From Alphaproteobacteria bacterium (lineage in GTDB: Bacteria > Pseudomonadota > Alphaproteobacteria > Caulobacterales > Caulobacteraceae), in the NCBI GenBank assembly GCA_025359785.1, contig JANYET010000062.1, forward strand, positions 1 to 45,121: 45,121 bases of DNA. The letters run 5' to 3'. The notes under the pieces are model-generated. The model made no database searches and was not told where the DNA came from. It worked only from the letters and a program-made list of their open reading frames with translations. Position 1 is the first letter of the stretch. Each line of letters starts with the position of its first letter. The position numbers and the translations under genes were made by a program. Below, piece after piece: positions 16,473 through 26,251 of this stretch.

Positions 16473-17485
16473 GAATCCCCTTCCTTGCGGCTCACCTGAC
16501 GGGTGATCCAAGCGGTTTCCCGCATCCATTGCCGGACAGGTCGAGCCGGAAATCCGCCCCAGGTTTCGCCGGCCGGCACATCTCTGAGCACGCCGGCCGC
16601 CGCGCCGATCCGGGCGCCGCTGCCGATGGTCAAGTGGTCGGCGACCCCTGCCCGTCCGCCGAACTGCGCGCCATCGCCGATCGTGACGCTACCGGAGATT
16701 CCGGTATGGGCGGCCATCACACAGTTGCGTCCAATACGCACGTTGTGGGCGATCTGCACCATGTTGTCGATCTTGGTGTTCTCGCCAATCACGGTGTCTT
16801 CGAAGGCGCCGCGGTCGACCGTCGAGTTGGCCCCGATGCCGACGCCGTCCTGGAGGATCACCCGGCCGAGCTGTGGAATGTCGATCAGCCCGGTCGGGCC
16901 CACTGCCGCGCCGAAACCCGGTTCGCCGATGACCGCGCCCGCCAGAACCCGCACACGATCGCCGATCAGTGCGAAGCCCACCGTGACATTGGCGGAGATC
17001 TCACAGTCACGGCCGATCGCCACGCCTGGACCGATCACCGTATTGGCGCCGATCCGCGTGCCGCGGCCAATCTGTGCTCCCGCGCCGATCACGACGCCAG
17101 GACCGAGCTGGACGTTGGGTTCGAGCACTGCGCCCGGGTGCACGCCCTTGCCGCCCGTCGCCATGCGCGGGCGATGCAGGCGGCCCGCCGCCAGGGCATA
17201 GCCCACCTGCGGCGAGGCCATCACCACGGCCGCACACCCCTGGGGAAGGGCATCGACGCTATCGGGCGTGATGAAACAGGCGGCGGCCTTGGTCTCGCGC
17301 GCCTGGGCGACGAACTTGCGGCCGCTGACGAAGGTCACGCTGTCCGGGCCCGCGCCGGCCATCACCGACACCGCCTGGACCTGCCGCACACCCTGCGACG
17401 GATCGGTCAGCACGGCGCCGGTCAGGCCCGCCAGGTCGAAGAGTGTGACCGGGCCGAGGTCTTCAAAGAAACGCGGATCGGGCAT
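16469..17485 (-). CDS. lpxD: UDP-3-O-acylglucosamine N-acyltransferase
   Basis: A 338-residue acyltransferase adding the second, N-linked 3-hydroxyacyl chain in lipid A synthesis. An N-terminal uridine-binding domain (residues 1-100) is followed by a left-handed beta-helix of hexapeptide repeats (about 113-300). The catalytic His is His247 in MVQIAHNVRIG, followed by MAAHTGISGS. GFGAAVGPTGLIDIPQLG is the typical insertion. The last residues form the short C-terminal helix. It sits 39 bases after the ompH-type gene and overlaps fabZ by four bases. Confidence 0.96.
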   Translation of the reverse strand: MPDPRFFEDLGPVTLFDLAGLTGAVLTDPSQGVRQVQAVSVMAGAGPDSVTFVSGRKFVAQARETKAAACFITPDSVDALPQGCAAVVMASPQVGYALAAGRLHRPRMATGGKGVHPGAVLEPNVQLGPGVVIGAGAQIGRGTRIGANTVIGPGVAIGRDCEISANVTVGFALIGDRVRVLAGAVIGEPGFGAAVGPTGLIDIPQLGRVILQDGVGIGANSTVDRGAFEDTVIGENTKIDNMVQIAHNVRIGRNCVMAAHTGISGSVTIGDGAQFGGRAGVADHLTIGSGARIGAAAGVLRDVPAGETWGGFPARPVRQWMRETAWITRQVSRKEGDS

Positions 17486-17524
17486 GGCGTTGCGTGCGGC
17501 GATCCGCGTCCTCGGAGGCGAGTG

Positions 17525-18205
17525 TTACTTCTTCACCGGCGCCGGACGGGCCGGACCGGGGGTCTGGACGATGGGCGGCGCGCCGCCGACGCCGGTCGCG
17601 GCCTGCGGTTGGTCGAGCCGCTCGCGATCAAAGGCGAACTGCGTGATCTTGGCGTTGAGCGCGGTGATCACCTGCGGCGTGATGTCCATCGCCGGATTGG
17701 CGATCACCACGGCCGTGCGCTGGAACAGGATCGAGCAGTTGCGCTGCTGGTAGACCTGCCGGATCAGCGGCTCCATTTCCTGGCCGATGCGGCTCACGGC
17801 CTTCTGCTCGGTGGCCGAGACCTCGCGGTCGCGCAACTGGGCCTTGCGCTGCAGGGAATTGGCGCGAACCTGCAGGGCCGAGGCCTGCTGCTCGAGGGTG
17901 CTCTGGTCGAGCGTCGCACGGCGGGCGTCGAGCGCCTTGGCGTCGCCATCGATGGCGTTTTTCTCGCCGGTCAGTTCGGCGTTCGTCTGGGCCACGATCT
18001 GCTGCATCCGGCTGTCGACATACTTGCCGACGGTCGAGCCGCCGATCGCGGTCTCTACGGAGATGATGCACATGTTGGCGATCGGCGGACCGTGGACAGC
18101 GGCCTGCGCGGCGGGAGCAGCGGCGGGGGTCTGGGCGAGCGCGCTGGAGCCCGCGGTCAGAGCGGCGGCGGCGCACAGGCCGGCGGCGAGGGGTTTGAAC
18201 GTCAT
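17525..18205 (-). CDS. skp: Periplasmic chaperone OmpH/Skp
   Basis: A 226-residue OmpH-family protein with a signal peptide (MTFKPLAAGLCAAAALTAGSSALAQ...). Skp trimers hold unfolded outer membrane proteins in the periplasm on the way to the BAM complex. After an Ala/Pro-rich linker comes the short beta core (IANMCIISVETAIGGSTVGK) and a long charged helical stretch (about 90-150), the coiled-coil tentacle. NPAMDITPQVITALN is the conserved end of the fold. The C-terminal tail is Pro-rich (QTPGPARPAPVKK) and longer than in enteric Skp. It lies 7 bases after bamA and before lpxD, its usual place. Confidence 0.9.
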   Translation of the reverse strand: MTFKPLAAGLCAAAALTAGSSALAQTPAAAPAAQAAVHGPPIANMCIISVETAIGGSTVGKYVDSRMQQIVAQTNAELTGEKNAIDGDAKALDARRATLDQSTLEQQASALQVRANSLQRKAQLRDREVSATEQKAVSRIGQEMEPLIRQVYQQRNCSILFQRTAVVIANPAMDITPQVITALNAKITQFAFDRERLDQPQAATGVGGAPPIVQTPGPARPAPVKK

Positions 18206-18212
18206 GATATTC

Positions 18213-20675
18213 CTAGAACCTGGTTGAGGTGGAGAACTTGAAGGTTTCGGTCCGGTCGTAATCCTCCTTCTTGAGGATCTGACTGAAATCGAACTTGATC
18301 GGACCCATCGGCGACTTCCAGTAGATACTCAAGCCGGCGGAAGCGCGCAGGCCAAGGTCATCCCGGATCAAGGGGTTGCGTTGCGTCAGCCCGGTGGTCA
18401 GATCGATTGTGCGTTTGTCGCGGGCGTCCAGCAGGCCTTCGGTGCCGAAGTCGGAGAACAGCGCGGCCCGGATGCCGTACTGTTCGGGCAGGAAGGTGGG
18501 GATCGTCAGCTCGACCGAGCCGATCGCATAGACCTTGCCGCCCAGCGCGGAATTGTTCTGGCCATTGGAACTGAGGCTCAGATCGCGCGGACCGATACCG
18601 GCGGTCTGGAAGCCGCGGAAGGTGTTGCCGCCCTTGTAGAAGCGGTTGTTGATCCGGACGTGGTCGCCGCCCCAGGCCTCGATATCGCCGGCCTGACCGG
18701 TGACGCTGAGAATGAACGTCTTGTTGAACCCATAATACCAGCCTCCGTCAGCCGTGGTGGAGACGTACTTCACGTCGCCGCCGAGGCCTGCGAAATCCTG
18801 GTTCATCTGAATGTAGTAACCGCGGGTCGGGTTGATCCCGTCGTTGCGGCGATCCAACCGGAAGCCGTATCCGATCAGAGAGGTGAGGAAGTTGCCGCGC
18901 TGATCGCAAAGCGAGGTCGATACGACGATCTGGGTCGTGTCGCAGAAAGCGGGATCGACCTGCACGTCGTCTTCCCGGATCGTATAGTTGAGCGACCCGC
19001 GGGAACTCAGGCTCAGGGGGAAGTTGAGCCGGATGCCGGAGCCCAGGGTCTGCTGCTTGTACGCCGAATATTGGGTGAGATCGTACTTGTAGTAGTAGCT
19101 GTCGATGCCGGCGGCGAGGTCGCGGCCCAGGAACCGGGGCTCAGTGAAGGACAGGTCCACCTGCTGGCGGATCGAGCCCACGGACACCCGCGCGCGGACG
19201 TCCTCGCCCCGGCCGCGGAAGTTGCGCTCGGTAATGCCCAGATCGATAACCAGCTGATCGACAGAGGAATAGCCGGCGCTGAACGACAGTTCGCCCGTCG
19301 GCTGTTCGGTCACCTTCACCTGCAGGCCCGTGCGGTCCGGCGCCGAGCCCGGCGTCTCGGTGATTTCGACGTCCTTGAAATACCCCAGCGACTTGATCTG
19401 GTTCTTCGAGCGGTCGACCAGCACGCGGTTGTAGGCATCGCCTTCCGAGACGTTCATCTCGCGCCGGATCACGTAGTCCAGCGTCCGCGTGTTGCCGACG
19501 ATATCGACCCGGTCGACATAGACCCGTGGGCCTTCCTTCACGTCGAAGGTGACGTCCACCGTGCCCTTGGCGCGGTTGGGTGTGTAGCGCGGGCGAACGT
19601 CCACGAAGGCAAAGCCCGCGGAGCCGGCCGCGAAGGTCAGCGCATCGGTGGACTGCTCAATCCGCTCGTCCTGATAGAGGTCGCCGCGACGCAGCGGGAT
19701 CAGCGACAGAAGCACGTTCTTGTCGAGCTTCTTGAGGTCGGTCTGAACGTCGATCTTGCCGAACTTGTACTCCGGCCCCTCTTCGAGGGTGTAGGTGATC
19801 ACGAAGCCGTTCTTGTCCGGCGATAGCTCCGCCACCGCCGAGGCCACGCGGAAGTCGTAGAAGCCGCGATTGCGGTAGTATTTCCGCAGCTGCTCCTTGT
19901 CGTACTCCAGCCGGTCGGGGTCATAGTTGGCGTTGGACGAGAAGAATTTGTACCAGTGGCTCTGTTCGGTCACGACCACGTCGCGCAGGTCGTTATCGGC
20001 GAACGCCTTGTTGCCCAGGAAGTTGACGCGCAGCACGCCGCTCTTGGGGCCCTCGTCGATCTTGAAAATCAGGTCGACGCGCTTTTGCGGCAGCTCGACG
20101 ATCTGTGGCGTCACCTCAGCCGAGATGCGGCCCGCGCGCCGATAGAGCTCGACAATGCGGCCGACGTCGGACTGGGCCTTCGCGGAGGTGAAGATGCCGC
20201 GTGGGCGCACGCTCACCTCGTCCTTCAGCTTGTCTTCCTTGATCGAGGAATTCCCCTCGAACAGCACCCGGTTGATGATCGGATTTTCGACGACGTTGAT
20301 CACCAGGTCGCCGTTGCTCTCCAGGTCCAGCGTCACGTTGGAGAACAGCTGGGTGCGGAACAGCGCCTTTTCGCCGGCGTCGAGCTTGGCCGGATCGATG
20401 GTCTCGCCCAGCTGCATCGGCAGATAGGAGATCACCGTGGTGGGTTCGATCCGTTCATTGCCCTTCACGATGAAGCGCTGGATCACCCCGGTCTGAACCG
20501 GCGCTGGGGGCGGCGCCTGAGGTGTCGGGGGCGCGGCGGATTGGGTTGGCGCGGCCGCGGCTGGCGCGGCCGGAGCCTGCGCGAAAGCCAGGCCTGGAGT
20601 AGCCAGTGCGGTGGTCGCCAAAAGACCGGCAAGACCGGAAGCTAGCGCAGCGCTGCGGGCGCGGTGTCTGTGCAT
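18213..20675 (-). CDS. bamA: Outer membrane protein assembly factor BamA
   Basis: An 820-residue Omp85 protein, the core of the beta-barrel assembly machine. The signal peptide ends near TPGLAFAQA. A Pro/Ala-rich linker of some 35 residues follows. Five POTRA domains then span roughly residues 65-420, the first beginning IQRFIVKGNERIEPTTVISYL. The 16-strand barrel fills the C-terminal half, with the conserved VRINNRFYKGGNTFRGF (the RGF loop motif) and the terminal Phe of the beta signal (KFSTSTRF). The Pro-rich insert before POTRA1 is longer than in E. coli. It lies between rseP (29 bases) and the Skp gene (7 bases). Confidence 0.97.
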   Translation of the reverse strand: MHRHRARSAALASGLAGLLATTALATPGLAFAQAPAAPAAAAPTQSAAPPTPQAPPPAPVQTGVIQRFIVKGNERIEPTTVISYLPMQLGETIDPAKLDAGEKALFRTQLFSNVTLDLESNGDLVINVVENPIINRVLFEGNSSIKEDKLKDEVSVRPRGIFTSAKAQSDVGRIVELYRRAGRISAEVTPQIVELPQKRVDLIFKIDEGPKSGVLRVNFLGNKAFADNDLRDVVVTEQSHWYKFFSSNANYDPDRLEYDKEQLRKYYRNRGFYDFRVASAVAELSPDKNGFVITYTLEEGPEYKFGKIDVQTDLKKLDKNVLLSLIPLRRGDLYQDERIEQSTDALTFAAGSAGFAFVDVRPRYTPNRAKGTVDVTFDVKEGPRVYVDRVDIVGNTRTLDYVIRREMNVSEGDAYNRVLVDRSKNQIKSLGYFKDVEITETPGSAPDRTGLQVKVTEQPTGELSFSAGYSSVDQLVIDLGITERNFRGRGEDVRARVSVGSIRQQVDLSFTEPRFLGRDLAAGIDSYYYKYDLTQYSAYKQQTLGSGIRLNFPLSLSSRGSLNYTIREDDVQVDPAFCDTTQIVVSTSLCDQRGNFLTSLIGYGFRLDRRNDGINPTRGYYIQMNQDFAGLGGDVKYVSTTADGGWYYGFNKTFILSVTGQAGDIEAWGGDHVRINNRFYKGGNTFRGFQTAGIGPRDLSLSSNGQNNSALGGKVYAIGSVELTIPTFLPEQYGIRAALFSDFGTEGLLDARDKRTIDLTTGLTQRNPLIRDDLGLRASAGLSIYWKSPMGPIKFDFSQILKKEDYDRTETFKFSTSTRF

Positions 20676-20704
20676 CGAATCAGCCGTTTGGGAAAAGTCG
20701 GGGG

Positions 20705-21919
20705 TTAAGAGAATAGCCCGCCGATGAAATTGAACACACGCAGGCGCTGCAGATCGTTCACGGTCGCGAACAACATCAATCCGAGAACCAGCGCAAGGCC
20801 CACGCGATACCCTACCGCCTGAACCTTGGCAGCAAGTGGGCGTCGGGCGACCGCCTCATAGGCGTAGAACAACAGGTGTCCCCCATCGAGCACAGGTATC
20901 GGCAGCAGATTGAGGAATCCGATGCCCACCGAGATGTTGGCGATGAAGCTGAGCAGGGTCAGAAGGCCGTTGATCGCGACGGTTCCGGGGTCCTTGGACG
21001 ACTCCACCGTCTGCTTGGCGAGATCGCCTGACATCTGCGCCATGCCCAGAGGACCAGAAATCTGGTCGGCGCTCTCGCGGCCGGAGAGCATGCGGCCAAT
21101 ATAGAAGACCGTGGTGTCGACGACGTCGCGGGTCTGTTCCAAGCCACCAAGCAGCGCGCGCAGCGGACCGACTCGTTCGACTCGAATCTGCGGGTTCTCG
21201 GGGAAAGCGATCTGCAGACGGCCCAGTTGGTGAACCTTGCCCACGCCGAGTTGAACCGCGCCGCGCCGCGGCGTGGCGGTCAGTTCGATCTCCTGGCCGC
21301 CGCGATCGACCACGAACTTGGTCGGCAGGTCGGAGCGCAGGATGATCAGCTGTTTGACGGAGCCGAAGAAGCGGATCGTCTTGCCGTTCGCTTTGACGAT
21401 GACGTCTCCGACCTGAAAACCAGCCTCCGCAGCCGGGCCGCCCGGCGCGACGGCGGCGACTCGCGCAGGCGAAACGGGCTCCCCGACTGTCATCAGCAGG
21501 GCTGCGAACACCGAGATCGCCAGCACGAAGTTGGCGAACGGTCCCGCGGCGCTGATCACCGCGCGCTGCCAAAGAGGCTTGAAGTGGTAATAGCGGCTGA
21601 GCGCTGCAGCGCTTTCGCGCCTCAGGACCTCGCCCCGCAACACCTGCAGATCATCTTGGTCCGGTACGCTGGCGGCGTTTTCATCCCCGGCGAAGCGGAC
21701 GAACCCGCCGATCGGCAGCCAACCCAGCCGCCATTCCACGCCCGACTTGTCCGTCCAGTGCGCCAACGCCTTGCCGAAGCCGATGGAGAACTGGTCGATC
21801 TTGGTGCCCAGCGCCTTGGCCGCCAGAAAGTGGCCGAATTCATGGACAGTCACCACCACGCCCACCGCGAGCAGGAATGGCAGGGTGTAAAAGGCGACGT
21901 AGGACAGGAAGGCGGCCAT
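20705..21919 (-). CDS. rseP: Site-2 intramembrane metalloprotease RseP/MmpA
   Basis: A 404-residue M50 zinc protease of the inner membrane. HEFGH (His26, Glu27, His30) in the first membrane segment binds zinc. A PDZ domain with FQVGDVIVKANGKTIRFF is near the middle. The third zinc ligand is in the LLPIPVLDGGHLLFY segment, followed by the final helices. In C. crescentus the orthologue, MmpA, clears the membrane stub of the polarity factor PodJ; elsewhere RseP cleaves anti-sigma factors. The substrate here is inferred only. It sits between dxr and bamA as in most proteobacteria. Confidence 0.94.
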   Translation of the reverse strand: MAAFLSYVAFYTLPFLLAVGVVVTVHEFGHFLAAKALGTKIDQFSIGFGKALAHWTDKSGVEWRLGWLPIGGFVRFAGDENAASVPDQDDLQVLRGEVLRRESAAALSRYYHFKPLWQRAVISAAGPFANFVLAISVFAALLMTVGEPVSPARVAAVAPGGPAAEAGFQVGDVIVKANGKTIRFFGSVKQLIILRSDLPTKFVVDRGGQEIELTATPRRGAVQLGVGKVHQLGRLQIAFPENPQIRVERVGPLRALLGGLEQTRDVVDTTVFYIGRMLSGRESADQISGPLGMAQMSGDLAKQTVESSKDPGTVAINGLLTLLSFIANISVGIGFLNLLPIPVLDGGHLLFYAYEAVARRPLAAKVQAVGYRVGLALVLGLMLFATVNDLQRLRVFNFIGGLFS

Positions 21920-21957
21920 CGGGCGTCTACTGCTCCAGACTCTTCGGGCGCGGACCG

Positions 21958-23163
21958 TTACGCATGCTGCGGCGCCATGAGGCCGCTAACCACCTCGTCC
22001 GCCACGCGGCGAGCCACCGCATCGGTGACGCGGGCGGCCTCGACGGGGTCGTTCTCGGCGGGTCTGAGCAGGTTTTGGCGATCCATTCGGCCGAGGGTTT
22101 CCTCGACAGTTGCGGCAATATCAAGGAAGCCGATGCGCCGCGCCAGAAAGGCGGCCACGGCGATCTCGTCCGCGGCGTTCATCGCGGCGGGCGCGGCGCC
22201 GCCGGCGACCAGCGCCGACTTGGCGATTCGCAGGGCGGGGAACCGCGCCGGATCGGGGTCTTCGAAGGTGAGCGGCCCGGCGCGCGCCAGGTCCAGACGC
22301 TGAGCGGGCCAGGGCAGCCGATCGGGCCAGGCGAAGGCGCAGGCGATCGGGCTGCGCATATCCGGCGGGCCGAGCTGGGCCAGCGTCGAGCCATCGGCAT
22401 ATTCCACCAGGCTATGGACGATGGACTGCGGGTGGATAACCACGTCGATCTTCTCCGGCGGCATGGCGAACAGGTAGGCCGCCTCGATCACCTCCAGGCC
22501 CTTGTTCATCATCGTCGCCGAGTCGACGGAGATCTTGGCGCCCATGCTCCAGTTGGGGTGCGCCAGCGCCTGCTCCGGCGTCGCCCGCGCCATCTGCTCG
22601 CGCGTCCACCCGCGGAACGGGCCGCCGGACGCCGTGAGGATCAGGCGCGCGACATGCTGGGCGTTGGACGGCGAGAACACCTGGAAGATCGCCGAATGCT
22701 CGGAGTCCACCGGGATCACCACGCCGCCGGCCAGCTTGGCCGTGCGCAGAAGCTGCGGCCCCGCGCAGATCAGGCTTTCCTTGTTGGCGAGCGCGACGAT
22801 GGCCCCGGCCCGCGCAGCGGCCAAGGTCGGGGCGAGGCCCGCGAACCCGACGATGGCCGACATCACCCACTGAGCGTCCATGGCGGCAGCCTCGACGACC
22901 GCGGCCGCGCCACCAGCCGCCCGAATGCCCGAGCCTGCCAGCCGGTCGCGCAGGCGCGGCAACGCCGTTTCGTCCTCGATGACGGCGATCTGTGGGCGCC
23001 ACTTCAGCGCCTGCTCCGCCAGGCGCTCGACGTTTCGTCCGGCGGCGAGCGCCACCACCTCGACCTGAACCTTGGCCTGTTCGAACAGATCGAGGGTCGA
23101 TACCCCGATGGAGCCGGTTGATCCCAGAACGCTGACTTTACGCGGCAGGCTCAATGGCCCCAT
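21958..23163 (-). CDS. dxr: 1-deoxy-D-xylulose-5-phosphate reductoisomerase
   Basis: A 401-residue enzyme turning DXP into MEP with NADPH, the committed step of the non-mevalonate isoprenoid pathway. The NADPH loop is [11 protein letters not shown] near the N-terminus. The metal site is in [11 protein letters not shown]. The substrate-binding [13 protein letters not shown] loop appears here as [28 protein letters not shown] is the second signature. The ATG overlaps the end of cdsA by 13 bases. It provides precursors used by UppS, two genes upstream. Confidence 0.97.
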   Translation of the reverse strand: MGPLSLPRKVSVLGSTGSIGVSTLDLFEQAKVQVEVVALAAGRNVERLAEQALKWRPQIAVIEDETALPRLRDRLAGSGIRAAGGAAAVVEAAAMDAQWVMSAIVGFAGLAPTLAAARAGAIVALANKESLICAGPQLLRTAKLAGGVVIPVDSEHSAIFQVFSPSNAQHVARLILTASGGPFRGWTREQMARATPEQALAHPNWSMGAKISVDSATMMNKGLEVIEAAYLFAMPPEKIDVVIHPQSIVHSLVEYADGSTLAQLGPPDMRSPIACAFAWPDRLPWPAQRLDLARAGPLTFEDPDPARFPALRIAKSALVAGGAAPAAMNAADEIAVAAFLARRIGFLDIAATVEETLGRMDRQNLLRPAENDPVEAARVTDAVARRVADEVVSGLMAPQHA

Positions 23164-24029
23164 CCGATCTCATTGGCCAGACGGGCGGCGGCCATCACCA
23201 CCACGGCGAACATCAGGCCATCCACCCGGTCCAGCAAACCGCCATGCCCCGGGATGATGTCGCCAGAATCCTTAACGCCGAACCGCCGTTTCAGAGCTGA
23301 TTCCCAGAGGTCGCCGGCCATCGTCGCCAGCCCGACCGACAGGCCGATGAAAGCCGCGGCCCACAGGCTGAGCTCGAAATAGGGCAACGAGGCCATGGCC
23401 GTGCCCGCCAGCATCGCTGTCGCCAGACCGCCGAAGAAGCCGGACCAGGTCTTATTGGGTGAAAACTTCGGCCAGAGCTTGGGGCCCTTCAGCACGCTGC
23501 CCACGGCAAAGGCGCCGATATCCGCGCCCCATGTGCAGGCGAACAGCATCAAGGTCCACCAGACCCCCTGATTGGTGGCGCGCAGCCAGACCAGGCAGAG
23601 CGCGGCCGGCCCGATGTAGAACACCCCGTAAGCCGCGTCGGCCGGCCGCTCGGCGACGCCGCGCGCCACCAGGGCCGAGGCCAGGGCGCCCACCGCCATG
23701 ACCGCCCAGGCGAGTAAATAGTGGCTCAGCTTGTGTGTTTCGTAGGCCAGGAAGACGGCCGCCAGCACCGCGGCGGTGACAGCGGCGGAGACCCGGATCG
23801 GCGCGCCCGGCGCGCTCATCGCGCCCCATTCGATCGACAGCAACGCCACGGCCACCGCGATCATCAGCAGGTAGGGCAAGGCTTCCTGGCGGTCCTGGAA
23901 CGCCGGGACCCAATGCTGGTGCTTACCCAAGGTCGCGTAGAGCGCGGTCGGCACCAGAACGAAGCCCGAGGCGATCCTCAAGCCCAGGTTCGACCAGTCG
24001 AAGCGCCTAGCCCGCGGCAAGGGCGTCAT
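23151..24029 (-). CDS. cdsA: Phosphatidate cytidylyltransferase
   Basis: A 292-residue polytopic membrane enzyme making CDP-diacylglycerol from CTP and phosphatidic acid, precursor of all phospholipids. The family signature lies at the C-terminus: [20 protein letters not shown] followed by GLLDRVDGL. Eight or so hydrophobic segments precede it, with [13 protein letters not shown] as the other conserved loop. I use ATG 24029 ([12 protein letters not shown]), which overlaps the uppS end by 23 bases. Earlier ATGs at 24047 and 24059 are possible, and none has a clear ribosome binding site. Confidence 0.94.
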   Translation of the reverse strand: MTPLPRARRFDWSNLGLRIASGFVLVPTALYATLGKHQHWVPAFQDRQEALPYLLMIAVAVALLSIEWGAMSAPGAPIRVSAAVTAAVLAAVFLAYETHKLSHYLLAWAVMAVGALASALVARGVAERPADAAYGVFYIGPAALCLVWLRATNQGVWWTLMLFACTWGADIGAFAVGSVLKGPKLWPKFSPNKTWSGFFGGLATAMLAGTAMASLPYFELSLWAAAFIGLSVGLATMAGDLWESALKRRFGVKDSGDIIPGHGGLLDRVDGLMFAVVVMAAARLANEIGWGH

Positions 24030-24786
24030 CGGCCACGACGGCGCCATACCGGCGATCACGCGTGCGGTACTCGGCGATCGCGGCCCTCAGGTGCTCGGCG
24101 GAATAGTCGGGCCAAAGGACATCCTGGAACACGAACTCCGCATAGGCCGCCTCCCACAGGACGAAGTTGGACAGACGCTGTTCGCCCGAGGGGCGCACGA
24201 TCAGGTCCGGCGGCGGCAGTTCGGAGGTCGAGAGGTAGGACGCAAACCTCGCCTCGCTCATGTCGGAGGCCTTGACGCGGCCTGCCGCCACATCTTCGGC
24301 GAAGCGGCGGGCGGCGTCGGCGATGTCGGCCTGGCCGCCGTAGTTGAAGGCGATGGTGAGGTCGAGCGTGCTGTTGTGCGCCGTGCGCGCCTCGGCCTCG
24401 CGACAGATCTTCAACAGGTCGCGGGACAGCCCCTCCTCGCGACCGACAACCCGGACCCGCACGCCCTCGCGTTCCAGCCTGGGCAGGTCGCTGCGGAAGT
24501 ATCGCTGCGGCAGCGCCATCAGCTCGGCCACCTCGGCGACCGGCCGGCTCCAGTTCTCTGTCGAGAAGCCGAAGATCGTCAGCCACTGGATGCCGAGATC
24601 GGGGGCGGCCTGAACGATCCGCTTCAGGGCCTCGACGCCGGCCTGGTGCCCCACGGTTCGCGGCAGGCCGCGGCGCTTGGCCCAGCGGCCGTTGCCGTCC
24701 ATCACGATCGCCACGTGCAGGCGCAAGGCCTCGCCTGCGCCCTTGGAGGATGCGCCCGCGGTCAAGCTATTCTGTGGGGCGGCCAT
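24007..24786 (-). CDS. uppS: Isoprenyl transferase (undecaprenyl diphosphate synthase)
   Basis: A 259-residue cis-prenyltransferase that builds undecaprenyl diphosphate, the lipid carrier for peptidoglycan and O-antigen. The catalytic Asp30 lies in VAIVMDGNGRWAKRRGLPR. The substrate-binding Arg motif RPSGEQRLSNF and EFVFQDVLWPDY are near the C-terminus. A poorly conserved N-terminal stretch of about 20 residues (QNSLTAGASSKGAG) comes before the domain, so a later start is conceivable. It lies between frr (41 bases) and cdsA (overlap). Confidence 0.95.
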   Translation of the reverse strand: MAAPQNSLTAGASSKGAGEALRLHVAIVMDGNGRWAKRRGLPRTVGHQAGVEALKRIVQAAPDLGIQWLTIFGFSTENWSRPVAEVAELMALPQRYFRSDLPRLEREGVRVRVVGREEGLSRDLLKICREAEARTAHNSTLDLTIAFNYGGQADIADAARRFAEDVAAGRVKASDMSEARFASYLSTSELPPPDLIVRPSGEQRLSNFVLWEAAYAEFVFQDVLWPDYSAEHLRAAIAEYRTRDRRYGAVVADDALAAG

Positions 24787-24827
24787 GGAGATCGAAGAGG
24801 TCCTAACGGCTTTCGGCGGCGCGCGGC

Positions 24828-25394
24828 TTAGACGTGCATGATCTCTTGTTCTTTGGTTTTCAAGGCTTCGTCCACGCGCCGGATCGCCTCATCGGTCAGC
24901 TTCTGGACGTCGGTCTCCATTCGCTTTTCCTCATCCTGGCTGATCACATGGGCCTTTTCGGCGGCGCGCAGGTCTTCGTTGGCGTCGCGGCGGATGTTGC
25001 GCACCGCGATCCGCTGCTGCTCGGCATATTTCCCGGCGATCTTCGCCAGGTCCTTGCGGCGTTCCTCGGTGAGCGGTGGGATCGGAATGCGCAGGTTCTG
25101 GCCGTCGGTCACCGGGTTGAGGCCGAGGTTCGACGAGCGGATCGCCTTTTCCACCGCGATCACCAACGCCTTGTCCCAGACGCTGACGCTGATCATCCGC
25201 GGCTCCGGCACCGAGATCGCCCCCACCTGGTTGATTGGCATTTGCGAACCGTAGGCCTCGACCTGGATCTGGTCGAGCAGGCTGGCCGAGGCCCGGCCGG
25301 TACGAAGGCTGCCGAATTCTTCCTTCAGGGCGTCAACCGCCTTGTCCATGCGGCTGCGGTATTTGGCCAGATCTGGCTTTTCCACGATGGCCAT
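24828..25394 (-). CDS. frr: Ribosome recycling factor
   Basis: A 188-residue RRF that, with EF-G, splits the post-termination ribosome. The family features are SLRTGRASASLLDQIQVEAY in the first helix and the RIPIPPLTEERRKDL block, with a hinge to the four-layer domain. Length is standard (185-187). GGGAG lies 8 bases upstream of the ATG. It follows pyrH after 35 bases, the classical pyrH-frr pair. Confidence 0.97.
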   Translation of the reverse strand: MAIVEKPDLAKYRSRMDKAVDALKEEFGSLRTGRASASLLDQIQVEAYGSQMPINQVGAISVPEPRMISVSVWDKALVIAVEKAIRSSNLGLNPVTDGQNLRIPIPPLTEERRKDLAKIAGKYAEQQRIAVRNIRRDANEDLRAAEKAHVISQDEEKRMETDVQKLTDEAIRRVDEALKTKEQEIMHV

Positions 25395-25429
25395 GATGTT
25401 CGCTCCCTTCCTCCCTGCGCCGGCGTCGG

Positions 25430-26149
25430 CTAGGCGATCGTCGTGAAGACGCCCTCGCCCTTCAACACCTTCAGCAGATTGCCCCGCTCGCGGATCGAGA
25501 AAACCACGATCGGAATGTGATTGTCGCGCATCAGGCTGACCGCGGAGGTGTCCATGACGCGCAGATCCTTCGACAGGACCTCCTTGTAGCTCAGCGATTC
25601 GTAGCGCTTGGCGTCGGGGTCCTTTTTCGGGTCGGCCGTGTAGACGCCGTCGACGCTGGTGCCCTTGAAAAGCGCGTCGCAGCCCATTTCGGCCGCCCGC
25701 AGCGCCGCGCCCGAGTCGGTCGTGAAGAACGGCGCGCCGACGCCGGCCGCGAAGATCACCACGCGGCCCTTCTCCAGATGCCGCAGCGCGCGGCGGCGGA
25801 TATAGGGCTCGCAGACGGCTTCCATCGGGATGGCTGACTGGACGCGGGTGTAGACGCCGATCTTCTCCAGCGACGCCTGGACGGCGAGCGCGTTCATGAC
25901 GGTGGCCAGCATGCCCATGTAGTCGGCGCTGGCGCGCTCCATGCCGGCCTCGGCCAAGGTGGCGCCGCGGAAGATATTGCCACCGCCAACCACCACGCAG
26001 ACCTGGATCCCGGCCCGAGCGACCTCGGCGATCTCCTCGGACACCGCCTGCAGGGTCTTGGGATCGATGCCGAAGCCGTCGCCGCCGACGCCCGCCTCGC
26101 CCGAAAGCTTCAGCAGGATGCGTTTGTAGCGCGGCGCGGCGTCAGGCAT
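25430..26149 (-). CDS. pyrH: UMP kinase
   Basis: A 239-residue hexameric UMP kinase of the amino acid kinase fold, phosphorylating UMP to UDP. The N-terminal [22 protein letters not shown] is the phosphate-binding signature. [24 protein letters not shown] and the [17 protein letters not shown] block complete the site. I chose ATG 26149 ([10 protein letters not shown]) because the family starts just before YKRILLK. An open extension to 26194 adds 15 residues without conservation. It lies downstream of tsf with a gap of about 100 bases that could hold a promoter. Confidence 0.96.
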   Translation of the reverse strand: MPDAAPRYKRILLKLSGEAGVGGDGFGIDPKTLQAVSEEIAEVARAGIQVCVVVGGGNIFRGATLAEAGMERASADYMGMLATVMNALAVQASLEKIGVYTRVQSAIPMEAVCEPYIRRRALRHLEKGRVVIFAAGVGAPFFTTDSGAALRAAEMGCDALFKGTSVDGVYTADPKKDPDAKRYESLSYKEVLSKDLRVMDTSAVSLMRDNHIPIVVFSIRERGNLLKVLKGEGVFTTIA

Positions 26150-26251
26150 CTGGAATGGATCTCTCGTGTCGAACGCAACATACACAGAGTGCATGACTTG
26201 AGCGCGCGGCGCGTCAAACGCACCGCGCCCCCAAATAGGATTCGGCGAAGC

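Noticed and set aside
16529..18241. Plus-strand frame of 570 codons across lpxD and skp
   Set aside because: Antisense of two well-supported genes; His/Arg/Gly-rich.
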